Assembly: GCF_019649055.1 (NCBI RefSeq)
Contig: NW_026570222.1
Span: 372,001 to 436,000, forward strand
DNA from: Paramacrobiotus metropolitanus
Lineage: Eukaryota; Tardigrada; Eutardigrada; Parachela; Macrobiotidae
DNA: 64,000 nucleotides
Direction: 5' to 3'
Under the pieces are notes generated by a model that was not told the DNA's origin, ran no database searches, and was given only the letters and a program-made list of their open reading frames with translations. How positions within the stretch are numbered: the first letter of the stretch is position 1; the number at the start of each line of letters is the position of its first letter. Of the stretch, positions 32,709-47,500 are shown piece by piece. The translations under genes were made by a program, and so were the position numbers.

Positions 32709-35700
32709 TCACAGCATATGTAGTTTGTATAATCGCGTCATTTGCTCCAGAAAAATAAAGGTCAATACGGTATGTGGCCCTGAAAAATAACAATATTTTC
32801 GAAGAGTACGTACTCTAGTATTTTAAAACGATGCAGACGTGAGTATCTTCATACCGATTCGCATATAGTAAGGGGTAAACCCTTTCCAAAGGGCTATAAA
32901 TCCTTCGTTTCTCACTACTCGGCTCATTACGTCCAAAGCCCCAGTATATTCCGGTTTACCATTTATTATCTTCATGTTCTGAATTCTAAAAGTCAAAGTA
33001 ACGTGAAGATAGAGAATCTCAGAAACGCTTTCTCAGCAAACCTTGTTTTAGCGATATCCACCTAAAAAGTACAAAATGAAGGAAAGAAATGAAGGAAAGC
33101 AAAATAGGAAAGACTTAAAAATATGACCAGAATGTGATAATTTAATGAAAATTTAAACGAAACACGAAATTACCGGCATGGAGGCAGCAGTTGTGACAAG
33201 ACCACTGATCATGCTAGCTGTAAAGTGGCAGGGTAATCCGTCCTTAAAATAGCCTAAATAAATTATTTCAAATAATAATATTTTCGCTATTTCCGACTTC
33301 GATTCAGTGAATTTGAGTTCGATACAGTTAATTTCGTTCATACCAGATTCAATCAAAATTTCTTTGGACTGGGAATACGATACTAATTGTGCCAAGTTGA
33401 CCACCATTGCTCTGCTAACGGTAGGAATATAACCCTAAAACGAGCAAAACTCCCTGCTGAATGAAGGTGTACACTTTCAAGTAGATATATAAATATATTA
33501 TAGTAAGTATGCAGTATTGAGCCAATAAGACCAGGTAGAATAATGAAATTCAAAGTTACCCTCCACAGTTTCAGTACGCCCTCCTCGCGCGCTATTCTAA
33601 TTAAAGCGTCAAAGACATTTTTGTATCCTCGTCGCTGTTCGGGAGGTAACCTGAAAATCAACATAACTTTGTCATTCGGCTTAACTTTGTCATTCGGAAT
33701 AGCAGGCGATATCCTTCCCTAATATCTGTATACTATACGCAATCACATTTTTTTACCGAAGAGCATCATTTGACATTTCCTGTTAACTTGGGTTAACTAA
33801 ATGCATGCAATATTGTGATTACGTGAATGGTCACTTAAATTAAATCATATTTGTGTTTATGGATATCTGCAATGCACAGACTTTTGTGCGAACTATGGAT
33901 GTTTGTGTCAAACTGCACGGGATATTTGTGCCATTTGTTTAGTAACAGCGGATCCATGATTTCTAACTGTCACGTTTCTGGTTCAAATATTAAACGAGAT
34001 TTTTTTCCACAAAAAAACGGCTCAATCGCAGGTTTTCCCTGGCAGGCATTCACTTCTGGCATCATGCCGATCTGTAAACCAGGTCGATCAAACCATATAG
34101 TTCTGGTTAGTTCGAAGTTCGACTGACTCATTACCTCCCGGACAATAAGTTGTCTGCCACAAAAATTACGCAATACAAGGTAACTGAAAGCGTTGTTGAA
34201 ATCTGCAGACTGTTTTGCACCTCCATTACCCCATATCTGTACACTGTGTACATACAAGAAACGATCCAGTTAATGCTGACCGGTGAGCAGGAAATTTTAG
34301 CACTCGCAGTCAGCAACAGATTCAGCATCAAACAGCCTACGAACAATTTTTATATCAAAACATCCGGCATACTACCACCGTTACCTGCCATCAGCTGTCA
34401 TTCGGATCATTGTTAATTCGGCCGGTGTTCCTATGGTGGCAGCTATACTCCCGGCGGTGAGAGCAATTCCTGCCTTGGTCAAAACTCCAGGCGGCTGCCC
34501 TTCTGGCCTTCACGACGAAAACAACAGTTTCCAAAATATTGATAAGATCGCGATCCATCATTTTTTATATGCACGTGCCGCACTAGCACAGTGGCACGTG
34601 TGATATGCATCACCTACCCCGAAAACTTTTCGAACAGCCATGTGTAAACACCTAAGCGTGTCGTTGTGTAGGTAGCTTGTCGGAGTAGTCCGGCGGAAAG
34701 ACTGCGATAAGATAAGCAGACCGCAAATGAGATCGAGGCACGTAAACAACAGGTCTGCAGCCATGCTATACAATTTATCTACTGCGAACACTGCAAATAA
34801 CCCAAAAGTAATCTGCCAGTTTAGCATTTCACTAAAACTAAAATTCGCATCATCGGCGATCTGGCAACGCAATGAAAAAAACTCAACTACCAACGATATA
34901 AACTTATTATGAGAAGAAGAATAAATACAGTCTTATCCCAAAGCATCCAAAAAACAAAATTAATGGGCAATATACCGGAATTTTCACAACCATTCACGAT
35001 TAATTTGAAAAGATCTCTCGAAGTAGAGCATTACGTGCAAAAATTCCGGAAAACCAATTCTTCAGAAAAACAGCTTACAAGCAGTCAACACGAAAAAATT
35101 CATTCTACGATAATTATATGCGACTCGGTCGAGAATGCAAAACGGCAATCAAAAGGTTGCAAAATCGTTTAATTACTGTAACATTACCCGGCATATAATC
35201 CCAAAACTCCCTCTTTTCGAGCGATATTTCCGATTGCTAATTGGAAGGCATACAAATCGATCGTGAGCACCAATCGATGAATGATAAGATGGAGTGACAC
35301 AAACCATGAAAACTTGTCTTGTGCTCCCGTGCTGCACCACCCTCCCCTGCAATAACATACACGATACATGCATAACTGGTTAACTGCACAACCTAACATT
35401 TTTTATAATTATTAAGCAACACTTTTTCGGTAGTTATTACTTACCGCTCAATTGCATTCGGTTTTTTACCAGATCCAGCGGATGGACAACCTTGAAGCGA
35501 ACAGAAGAAGCAGTGCAAATAACAATAAGCGCGGAACCATAAAACCAGCGAACCGACTGCAAAAGCTTACCAGAGTGGCCATACACCTACAAACGAAATT
35601 CGCATGTAAAGAACAATTGGAATATCCTCTAACTACTCGTTTTAAACGATACAATAAAAATAAATCCCCTGCAATCAAAGCGAAAAGCGTTTGCCAGCAA

Positions 35701-35950
35701 TGCAGAACGTGACTTCAAAAACATAAGTAGCTGCAAATTCAAAGTTTTTCTGCACAAACCCAGACAATCCACCCAGCAAAAACTTGACGGGGTTGGGAAC
35801 TTGTTTGGGTTTGGCTTTCGCTTCCGGAGGTGGCGGCACAGCAGCCTTCTGAGCTGGCGGCGCACCGGGAGGATGGGGATCGTAAGTGGGGATTGTTTTC
35901 ACCATATCCTCCGTGTCGACTGGAGCAACCACGACGGTAGATATAGACAT
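32709..35950 (-). CDS. SLC25A11: Mitochondrial 2-oxoglutarate/malate carrier
   Basis: Twelve minus-strand exons join in phase to 351 residues: 35950-35723, 35490-35445, 35346-35305, 35236-35188, 34701-34618, 34507-34385, 33650-33560, 33434-33344, 33253-33174, 33061-33042, 32985-32855, 32779-32709. The three carrier signatures are present: PLDLVKNR, PAELTMIR and PVDIAKTR. So are OGC hallmarks such as LLRQATYTTTRLG, RRGYKNVFDALIRI, SMISGLVTTAASMPV and KGFTPYY. The protein exchanges 2-oxoglutarate for malate across the inner mitochondrial membrane in the malate-aspartate shuttle. ATG 35950 is chosen because the upstream in-frame codon is GTG. Two oddities stand out. A proline- and alanine-rich N-terminal extension of about 50 residues precedes KFLLGG. 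About seven extra residues (within FVQKNFEFA) sit in the first helix, between GGLSG and ATYVVHPLDL. Exon 33061-33042 is a 20-nt microexon encoding VDIAKT. Confidence 0.94.
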
Positions 35951-37188
35951 CCTCAAGCACACTGGACAACTTGAAGCGATTAAAACTCCTGTGATAACAA
36001 CGTCAACTTATTGTTAGCCGCAAGGTAAGCACTGACAGCTGATGCAGGCATAGATCAGTCCAAAGAAACTATTCTGTATTTGCTGGATGAATACAAAACC
36101 ACCAAGAGAATTGTTAAATTGTGGAATCTTAAACTTTGGCTGGAAAGTGTGTTTACAATTATGGAGTCCAGCTGATCAGAACAGTTCACAGCCGACAGGT
36201 CCAACTTGCAAGACAAGCCAGCTGTACTACTGTACTCTACCAGACACCAACACAAGCAGACAAGCTTTAGCAATTTGTACTTCCTACTTCCCGTTGTACG
36301 GTATTTATGCCAAACAAAGCTTCAGTTTTTTATCTCGGCTTACTTGCAAAGTGCAAACCTTTTCCTTGAATCAACTTCCAAATTAAAACAATCCGAAATG
36401 ACAGTAATCCAGAAGTGGTTTTATATTCAAACCGCAGTTCACAAAAATGGCTCAAAATTTCGCATGCCGGCCGGATAGGATGAGTTACCAGCGTATTCTG
36501 CCGTCAGTTGCTGATATTTGCTTCCGGCGGTACCGCTGTAGAATTATTTACCACGTGCGGTAATGCGGCACTTTTACAAAAAATAACGAGAAAAGTCTGG
36601 CCTCAGTCGATCGTTCACATCGACACACCTCCGAATTACATAATTCTTACACTTTTTATTGCGAATAGTTGAAAACCGTGGCCTGCATTGTGCTGTTGGC
36701 GCATAAATCGGCGGCACCGATGATTCCTGGAAACTCCAGCACAACTTTTTAATGATCCTTGCCGCGATGCTTATGCACTTGCTACAAGAACTTAATTTTG
36801 AGTTAATCTCGTTTTGGTTGATATTATTCACATAAATGTTTTGTATAAACGCAGCATCTGTAAGTTGGACGAGAATCATTTCGGCTACTTTAGGGGTTAA
36901 TAAAAGTAGAAAAAACAGTCATCACAAAACTGAAACAAATTTAATTCTGATTTGAATTAAGAGCGCTTCCTTAGTTTCGTCCAGTTAATACAATGGTTCC
37001 TTCGTCCCCTGGTCTAGATTCTGCATTTTGCGCTACTCTAATGTATTTGCAGATTAGAAAAAATTACATCGAATACTTCTATACTTCTCGTAGATAAGTT
37101 AGTGGCATCGCGCTATAACTTTTCTGTCATCCATCTTGCGGTACTTGTACTTCTGTAGTAACTGTCAGTACCCACCAAATTATACGAG
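35951..37188. other. Upstream region of SLC25A11, no gene seen
   Basis: This is the likely promoter and 5' UTR of the minus-strand carrier gene plus spacer. Overlapping ORFs at 36055-36478 and 36574-36879 lie in several frames and show no family signature. Confidence 0.45.
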
Positions 37189-37964
37189 GGTGTAATTACC
37201 TCGTACTTTGAAATTAAAAGCTATGGAGTGCAATGCAATTTAAGTAACACTAATTAAAGGGGAGTTTACTTTAATTGGATTATTCACATTAACATAGGTT
37301 AAAAGCAAAATTACGCAGTTCATCATTTCAACACATAATACACTTCGTCCAGTCTCTTACCGATACAAAACGTTTCCTGAACACAAGCAGCGTTACCTCG
37401 CATTAAAGCAACACTGATTCTCTGCTTCAGAAACTGAGTGGACCGTTTCTCCTGTGTCCTCTCAAAAAGCATCTTACCGAGTGTAGACATCTTACATTTC
37501 GATTCTTTACCCACACCCATTGTTTCAAAAACCAAAGCAGAGAAATTAAAATTATCGCGTAAATATCCGTGCTTATGGTTTTTCTTCGCCTCCGCCATGG
37601 TGGCGGCAGCGCCGGCTTCCTGGGATGTTTTGGCGATGTAGCTGGTGGCCATGGTATCCGTGCAGGTGACATCCCACACCCAGGATTTTCCTTGGCTGAA
37701 GGGAACTGAGGTCATGCCATCCGGTCTTTTCTGGGTATCGCGGTAAAGGCCTGGTGGCTCGAGAACGGAAGGGATACTGGCTGAAGCAGTCTTAACGTCC
37801 GATACTGGAAAAACGCGCTTCTTTAAGCTTCGCTTTTAGAGAGTAATTACCTCGTGCTTCGAAATTAAAAGCTATGGAGTGCAATGCATTTCATAGGCAC
37901 TAATTAAAGCAGTCTTAACGTCCGATACTGGAAAAACGCGCTTCTTTAAGCTGCGCTTTTAGAG
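37189..37964. mobile_element. Retroelement remnant with duplicated segments
   Basis: The retroelement ORF fragment (minus strand, 37323-37836) is bracketed by repeated pieces. Segment A at 37192-37259 recurs at 37843-37909, with the shared word AAAGCTATGGAGTGCAATGC. Segment B at 37784-37841 recurs at 37907-37964 with one mismatch, an offset of exactly 123 bp. Read on the minus strand the order is B', A', B, ORF, A. This looks like a full remnant preceded by an internally deleted copy in which B runs straight into A. Confidence 0.7.
37323..37836 (-). pseudogene. Retroelement reverse-transcriptase ORF, C-terminal fragment
   Basis: A minus-strand frame runs without stops from about 37836 to TGA at 37323, roughly 170 codons. 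It carries the signature block of a widespread class of metazoan retroelement polyproteins: VSDVKTA, LEPPGLYRD, KRPDGMT, then GKSWVWDVTCTDT, ATSY, EAGAAA and QFLKQRISVALMRGNAA. These residues belong to the region after the reverse transcriptase. No reverse-transcriptase core (FADD or YADD) lies upstream, where a TAA closes the frame, so the element is truncated at its 5' end and not mobile by itself. Confidence 0.7.
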
Positions 37965-38880
37965 GGCAGTTTTGGGAAACTGCAGCACTGCAACATAAAT
38001 CGCGGGATCACCGATTTCTGCGCCATCTACCGGAAGTAATGTTGTCCACGAGCACTGAACATACAGAGTGAACATCTCCAATCCTATACACACTGTACGT
38101 ACGCTGAACAGCCGTCATCTGGCGAGGCACATTTGGGAGGCTTCTGATTTCACGGTTTCGATATTTTCACCAGTGTAGCTTGCGAGGTTTCTGCTTTCCA
38201 TAAAGTTTCCTGGTTTTAATCTCGGGTAAGTGCATGTGTTAAATTTGAAAAAAGCTTGCGAAACTGTAGCTTTTGTCTGTAGATTGGTTGGTATCCATGA
38301 ATTTTTCCTAATACGGCTCATAGATGATGGAATCAGGATTTATGTGGTGGCCTTGAAATTAGCAATAAAGCGTAATACGACTGAAATGTGTGGTATTTCC
38401 CATCCCCGACATCCTGCAAGATGAATTAAAACGATGCTAACAATTGTTATACGAAGTAAAAATGCTTATTAAATTGTTCTATTGTTTGCTTTATGCGAAT
38501 TAAAAAGTTTTTTATACCGACATGCGTAATAATTTTGAAATAGTTTGCCGAAAGCTTCGTTCTTCCTGTTAAATTGCAGTCGTAGTGGTTGAACAGCTGA
38601 TGAAATTCAAACCAGTACTTACTGTCAGCTACAGTAAATAATATTATGGTCACCGGTATGGGTGTGTCTTAGTGTGACGTTAGATGTAAACTGAAAATTT
38701 GAAATGTTTAAAATCACATTGTTCAAGTTAAAATATACATAAAACTCGTTTAGATAAAAGAGTGGATGGCAAACTACTGCTAATTCTATGGATGCATAAT
38801 CTGGTAGTAATAAGTCGGAGCAAACCTTTCGCTCGTATATATTTGGACTTTTTCAGGATAACGTCAGATCAGCAAAAATC
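37965..38880. other. Upstream region of GAPDH
   Basis: No gene supported. The stretch ends at the GAPDH start codon and probably holds its promoter and 5' UTR. Short ORFs are unremarkable. Confidence 0.45.
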
Positions 38881-41346
<2,466 letters not shown>

Positions 41347-43549
41347 GATCGGCGGATCCTCCATGTGCCATTTTAATCAAAAGCATGTTTGTTTTGTTTC
41401 TTTGGCTGCTGGTGGCTGGAGATTAGTTGCTAATCTGTTTCATTTGGCTAATTTGCTTGGCTTGTTGATCCCAGGAGATGCGTTTATTGGTGATTTGGTT
41501 ATCGAGTTCTGTGCTCATTGTGTAGTTGGAGTGGCTTTGCAAAATTATATGTAATACGCCCTGATTCAGCCAGAGAAGCCCTATGTTTCATAACCCAAAC
41601 TGGGTTGAGAAGTGAATAGATGGTACTTCCGCTGAGTGATTTGTCTTCTAAACGGTTCAGAATTAAAGCATTCTCGTGTGCCGAGAGGTTGCGAAGTTTA
41701 TCTGCGCAAGTGGTCTGCCTGTCTGACATTGCTTATGTAAAACGCGGAAAATACCGTAAATATTAGTAATTTTGATTTTGGCATGGACGTCGACGCCGTC
41801 GATATACGCTTCCAAACAGAACGAAGCATCTTCGAGGTCAAGTTATCGCCTGTGTAGTGATTGCGTTATATAAAAAAATCGTACGGAAAAGACACTTTCC
41901 AATGTCCAGTCGTACCACACATCTGCTATTTGGTGTTGCGACTGCATGTAGGCAGTCCGTAGTACGATCGATACTTCACTGCATCTGCATGCATCCGAAG
42001 TCGTATAGTTAAAATAATGATAGTAACTCATCTGTACTGTATTATTTTTCTGTCGAATATGAAAATATCACTACTCGTATCCATGAGACCCTTGACGATG
42101 TAAAACCAAGCTACACAAATGCATAAAGCATAAGTAAGTACAGTACTTCATTGATCAGCACTCTCAGCCCTGCGGGCAGTGTATCTTGCCTCCTCGCTAC
42201 AAGGAATTGTCGGTTATCTTGCATACCGGGATCAAGCGGGTTTTATTTTGTAGCGGCTTGCAGATTTTTGACAGCATAAAAACTCATTATTGTGCAAAAA
42301 TTGCATACTGTCCAATGTCCATCAATCTCGTACACAACACAGAACGTACGGTAATAAATGCATAAAATAAAAAAAAACATTAAGCCCCGTTACTGCAAGT
42401 TGTACCACCAACGTAAAATTAATATATAAACTCCGAGCAAAATAATTTATTACGGATAAATGTATAATAATAATGTAAGAATATGCCGCGTATTATTCTT
42501 TTTACCATCGTATAAATGAGTTGAATGCAAATAACGTCGTTTGCCGGATAACTGTGATATTAAACGGAAAGCCCAAAAGTCATTTTACTGGGAATGAAGT
42601 TGGCTTTGTGGATAATTTAATGAATTCAGCTGCGAGGTACCTATCCATGGGAACAACATTTAAGGGATGATAAAGGAGCCGACGCGATGATGCAGTGGAC
42701 TGTAACGAAATCGATTTTGCCGGGTTTTGTCGCGCATCGTGATTTAGGGTTCGCATGACCAATTAAAATCCACGGGGGAATGCTGCTCACTTGAGAAAAA
42801 CGTGTCCACAGTGAACAGAATGCGACATTTCCTATAACGTAAATAAAATTGTAGAGCACAGTAAATGAATACGCGTATGCTTATTTAATAGGAGATAAAT
42901 CGTACACATCCGCCTGCTTGTCGATAGAAAGTGCGCTTACTGCACGGATGCCCCTAATTACAGCTGCGTGAATGCCGGCGCTGCCTCGTACAGACTCTGT
43001 GCTGACTTTAATAGCCCCAAAAAGTAAATTTAAAATAAACCCGAACAAAACCTTAGTATGATATGAAACATGTCTTACAAAGGTTAAGAATATTCGTGCC
43101 CAACCAACGGCAGCTGCACCTAATAAACGTACGCCTAATATACAGTTGTCTACTGGGTGAGTATCCCGTAGTGATCAGATCGCGTGACCCCGATGTATTC
43201 CTGACTAACAATAAGTCCTACTTTATTAATATGTTATTTGATTTGTATTTGCACAATACTATTTATGTGCATACTATTACATGTGATAATAAAGCATGGC
43301 ATATGTAAGTCTTCGCCGATCACGGCCACTTTGATAAATGAGTTTTATTGATGAATTTTCATTATTTGCATTGTTGTTTGCATAACGAGTCTAAGGGATT
43401 GTCTGCATTTCTCGAAGACGTTCCCAAAAGAGCGACGTCACCTTACTAAAGTGACACACAAGCGGGGACGAAAATATGTTGATAATGTTTAGAATGAATG
43501 TGTATCGGCAGTCAAAAGTCCACTTACAATTCAGAGCTGTAACAGCCAC
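41347..43549. other. Intergenic region, no supported gene
   Basis: GAPDH and the minus-strand peptide gene converge here. ATTAATATATAAA-type AT-rich words are common. The minus-strand frames at 42580-42859 overlap each other and look non-coding. I see no RNA gene or repeat array. Confidence 0.45.
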
Positions 43550-44585
43550 TTATCTTCGGCGTCCACTCTTATGCAGTCCTTGGCTCAGCTTCCGCAGATT
43601 TTGTAGACTAACGTTCATTGAAAAAGGGAGTGAGACCCGTGACGACTTTGGTTGGTGGAATGCTATTACATCAGGGATTTCAATCCCCACTGGAAAATAA
43701 AACAGTTAAATCGCTGTCACACATGCAGTGAACTTTACCATTCTTCCGTCTAAAAGATGTACATAAAAATAATCAGATGCGGATAAGGTCAATCACTCTC
43801 CATGTAATATTGCCGTTGGAGAAGAATCACTTTTTCCATCGCTGCATTCGCAGCACTTCTTAACCCAAACCTTCGTATCGTACAGTTTTTCTTAAATTAA
43901 TTTTATTCCCTTTGGAACACTGTCTAGAAGAGCTTGATGAGATATGGTTTTGACTGAACGGACACATTTATGGCTATTTCCATGACCTCCGTCTTAACTA
44001 ATTACTCCATAAAAAGCTAACAGAAAAAAGCAAATATGCCCCACCGTACGTCGCATCTACAAGACGAATTTATTGTACGCTAATTAAAACCCCAAAAATT
44101 AAAACTTTTTAACTCCCTAAGTGTCTGTTAGATTTTTAGCCTTGTTAATTTTGCTAATTCGGTACTGCGGAATAAGGAATGTTAAAGTGTGTCTGGTGTC
44201 TACCATACTTACGAACTCTTTTGCGCCGAACAGGATCATCGGATGTTCGGAACCATGCCGGCATGGATGGAAGAGAGGGAGTGGACAGAAGAGGAATAAG
44301 TGTGTCAGCGTTAACGTTGATTCGGTTTTCCAACGAAGAGTCCCATAAGGAAGTGCCGGCTTCGAGGTTGTCGTGATCTGCGTCGGCTTCAATCGGCACT
44401 GATTCCAGGTCGCCGGCATTGTTCTCACGGCGTGGCACTAATTGACTGGCCAGCGTGTAAGGCACAATCGGCAGTGCAGAGGGCTTCCAGGATATGGCCC
44501 ACACCTTCGCCGATGGGAATAGTGCGGCACACCATAATATCCATATCGTGAAGAGGACTTTTGTACTCCACATATTCCCACCCAT
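43550..44585 (-). CDS. Neuropeptide precursor, CRF/DH44-like candidate, amidated
   Basis: Exon 44585-44213 ends GTT C before GTAAGT, and exon 43689-43550 follows TTTTCCAG. The phase fits and gives 170 residues. The N-terminus has a signal peptide (MWSTKVLFTIWILWCAALF, then SAKVWA). A spacer rich in Asp, Glu and Asn leads to the tetrabasic site RRKR at the end of exon 1. Exon 2 then encodes exactly one 43-residue peptide followed by GRRR and stop, a perfect amidation and cleavage tail. The peptide begins VLGIEIPDVIAFHQ and contains PFSMNVSLQNLRKL. This aligns by eye with the N-terminal LSI..P.DVL of insect DH44 or with the PISIDLSLELLRK core of sauvagine. The length and C-terminal amide fit that hormone family. 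A parathyroid-like or another class-B receptor ligand remains possible. Release from neurosecretory cells is inferred. The start may be ATG 44585 or 44573. Confidence 0.7.
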
Positions 44586-47500
44586 CTTCCATACAAGGCC
44601 CAGAGCAGCAGCGACTCTGGACGACAAAGGAGTGTTGTCTTTCAGACCTGCAAAATAAACTTACTCTAGCAACTAATCACACATTAAAATACCGTGACTA
44701 TTTCTGATGACGATAGATCCACAATGCATGGCGCGTATTATTGCTGTCCGTGCGCACGTACTCCTGTTTTTAGCCAATAATATAATTTCTAAGCGGAGCA
44801 AAGGCTTGGCAGTTACGCCAGTAGTAATAGCTCGCTACAATTGCAAGCGCAGTGTAATTATGATTTAACAAATTAAAAATAAACATCACAATAAACAGAA
44901 CAAAATTATTTGCCAATATTAAGGTAGTTCCGCTGACTTCCGCACAAAAATTAGGTGATGAATAGCATTCATTTTTAGAAAATCATGACATTTAAATGCA
45001 AATCGTAAATGCCTGTAAAAGGTATACTGTTCTGTGGCTATTTGCACGCTGTTTTGATCGCTTAATGTTCCATAAATGATTATAGTACTTACTACGTATA
45101 TACCAGCTGACTTTTATTACACATGCTTTATATTATATTAGTTATTCGAAATGGATTGAGTACCTGAAAGTTTTATTATATGAATAAATTTGCTTCGAAA
45201 AGGATATTGTGTAGTTTAGTCCATGTGCAAATGTTTTTCATACCCTTTCTAACAATAAGGAGTACACGCTAATTTACGCTGAAGTCCATCGTATTCCAAG
45301 GAGAAAAAGAAAGATGTATTAATTTGCACGAGATTTGCACGAGTCCATCGTATTCCAAGGAGAAAAAAAGAAAGATATATTGATTACGGCACAGCATTTC
45401 ACGGTCTAAATCTGTCAATTAAAATGTTCATGTGCAGATATGTAAGTAAGTGGTGTACTCTTGCCAGATCATCTTATATAACCAGTGTACGCACGAGTGT
45501 ATTGATAATTCTCAGCTGATTTCCCAAGAGATCCTCAATTTCATAAGTACTTGTTTTTGTCCCTTTGCCTGCCCACATATTTTTCTTTAATAGTCTTTGT
45601 TTTGATAATGGGATATCAGCGAGCACTGTCGAGCCTGACCTTTAGTACATTTTACGATTCGCCGGTATCATGCCTGGAATATATTGAACATGCCCAATTA
45701 GCGATCGTAATAGCGCAAGGATTTATGCAAAGAGTAAGTATTTTTGTCGGGTCATGCGATATCTACGCAGGCATGCACATGCCTGTTCTGCGTAAATCCA
45801 GCTTCTTTTGATGTTTACACGTTCAGTCCTTAAAGTTCTAACAAACGCGAAAAGCGTCAGTGCTGTGCATTCACCAAAGGGAATGAAAGATAAAAATTTC
45901 CAAAAATATATGGATGCCTATCTGCAGACTTGCGTCATATCGCTTATTTGAAATGTCCGAATTTGTTGTTGCACAATTAAAGGAACTGTGTTACGATCTG
46001 AGTCCCAAAATGTTAACAGGCCGCAGGAATCACACATCTTAATTTTAAATCCTGTAAATTCGAGATATTGAATTTACAAAACATATATGTAGGTTTTGCG
46101 CCGGGTTCTGTCTAATTGATACTAATCATCCGGCGGCATCAGGATTTCGCATTTAGTAGAATACAAAATCATATAATATTGCACTTACAAAACTGGTATG
46201 GGCACTGGTGCATGTAATTACTAAACTGCGATTAAAAGAGTGAGTGCTATTTGTAACGGCAATCCGTTGCACTGAATATACATTAGAACACGATAAGCCT
46301 AGGAACAGCGAATCTGGATACTTCTACTGATTGCGAAGACAATCAGGTATACATACAGTACGTAGAATACAGGCCGTGTAAAAATAACAACAATTAAAAT
46401 CCTTACCTTGTTCTGGTAGTAGCAAGTGAGCAAGAGCGGCTACCGGCTATCACTCCCGTTTGATGTTAAGCTGCAACTGTAAAACAAAACATTGTTTGAA
46501 AGTAGTTGTTTATTATTGCGTGAAACTGCATGCCCCTTTCCCACATATTTGATTGGGAGAGACAGTGCGAACGCCCGCAATGAGATATATCTAAAAGTTA
46601 TGAGTTTCATGGTTACAAGAAACAGAATAATACCTTCGAAAATAAATAAGTACCGAATCTTAGACCGATCAGCTGTGGGATAATCGATGGTCAAGCGATA
46701 ATATTTGTATTCAAGTTCCGGATAAATAGTCTGTTGTGTGCTCCATTTATTGATAGTGTATTAGAAAATTGCAACTATCGATGAAGCAAGACAACCGGAT
46801 ATCGTTTCGATGGTGTACGATACAAAATAATTCTGATATTAATGCCGGTACTGGAACACAGTTCTACCGGCCTGAATATTTATATACTTTTGTGCCGATT
46901 GGTTCGAAGACGTTTGTGTACTGGTGCTAGCGAAGGGATGAACGCCAACTGCCGGGTGACAAGCCTATTGGAATTAGACGGATTCGCGGTAACGAATCCT
47001 TAGAAGTATATGTAACAGATCTCAGATAGCGGTTTCACCCGATGGTAACAGGGAAAACGTCCCAACTTTCCACCACGGTTGATTCATACTGTACCAGATG
47101 CATGAACAACCCGGATTGGCTGGTTTCTGGCTATGTTGGACGTCGACTTGTCACCGGAAATTCGAGGATACTGAGAGGCCAAATAAACAATTCAGCACTC
47201 TTTCGCTCCTTACGCCACAGAAAGTACTGCTGCTGCGCAAATTAGGTTCTCAACTTCCTCCAAGTGCGAGCAAAATATGTCACAGGTCATTTGATCCAGA
47301 CCTTGCGGCAACATAAAACGCTCATTAATTACTAACTACCATCAGAGGCTGTACCGGATATTTGCGCCTTGTATATTGCGCATTGTTCACGTCACACGTA
47401 TATACAAAGTAGGTATTTACGTGTGGACTATCATCCGATGCTGGAAACTCCTGCCACTTTCCTGGGTGCTTATTAATATATAACTGCTCATATGCCGCAT

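Noticed and set aside
33851-34416. Plus- and minus-strand ORFs inside an SLC25A11 intron
   Set aside because: They fall in the long intron between exons 34385 and 33650 and overlap in several frames without domain content.
47042-47316. Overlapping plus-strand ORFs of about 70 codons
   Set aside because: Two frames open over the same bases and neither resembles a protein; likely chance.
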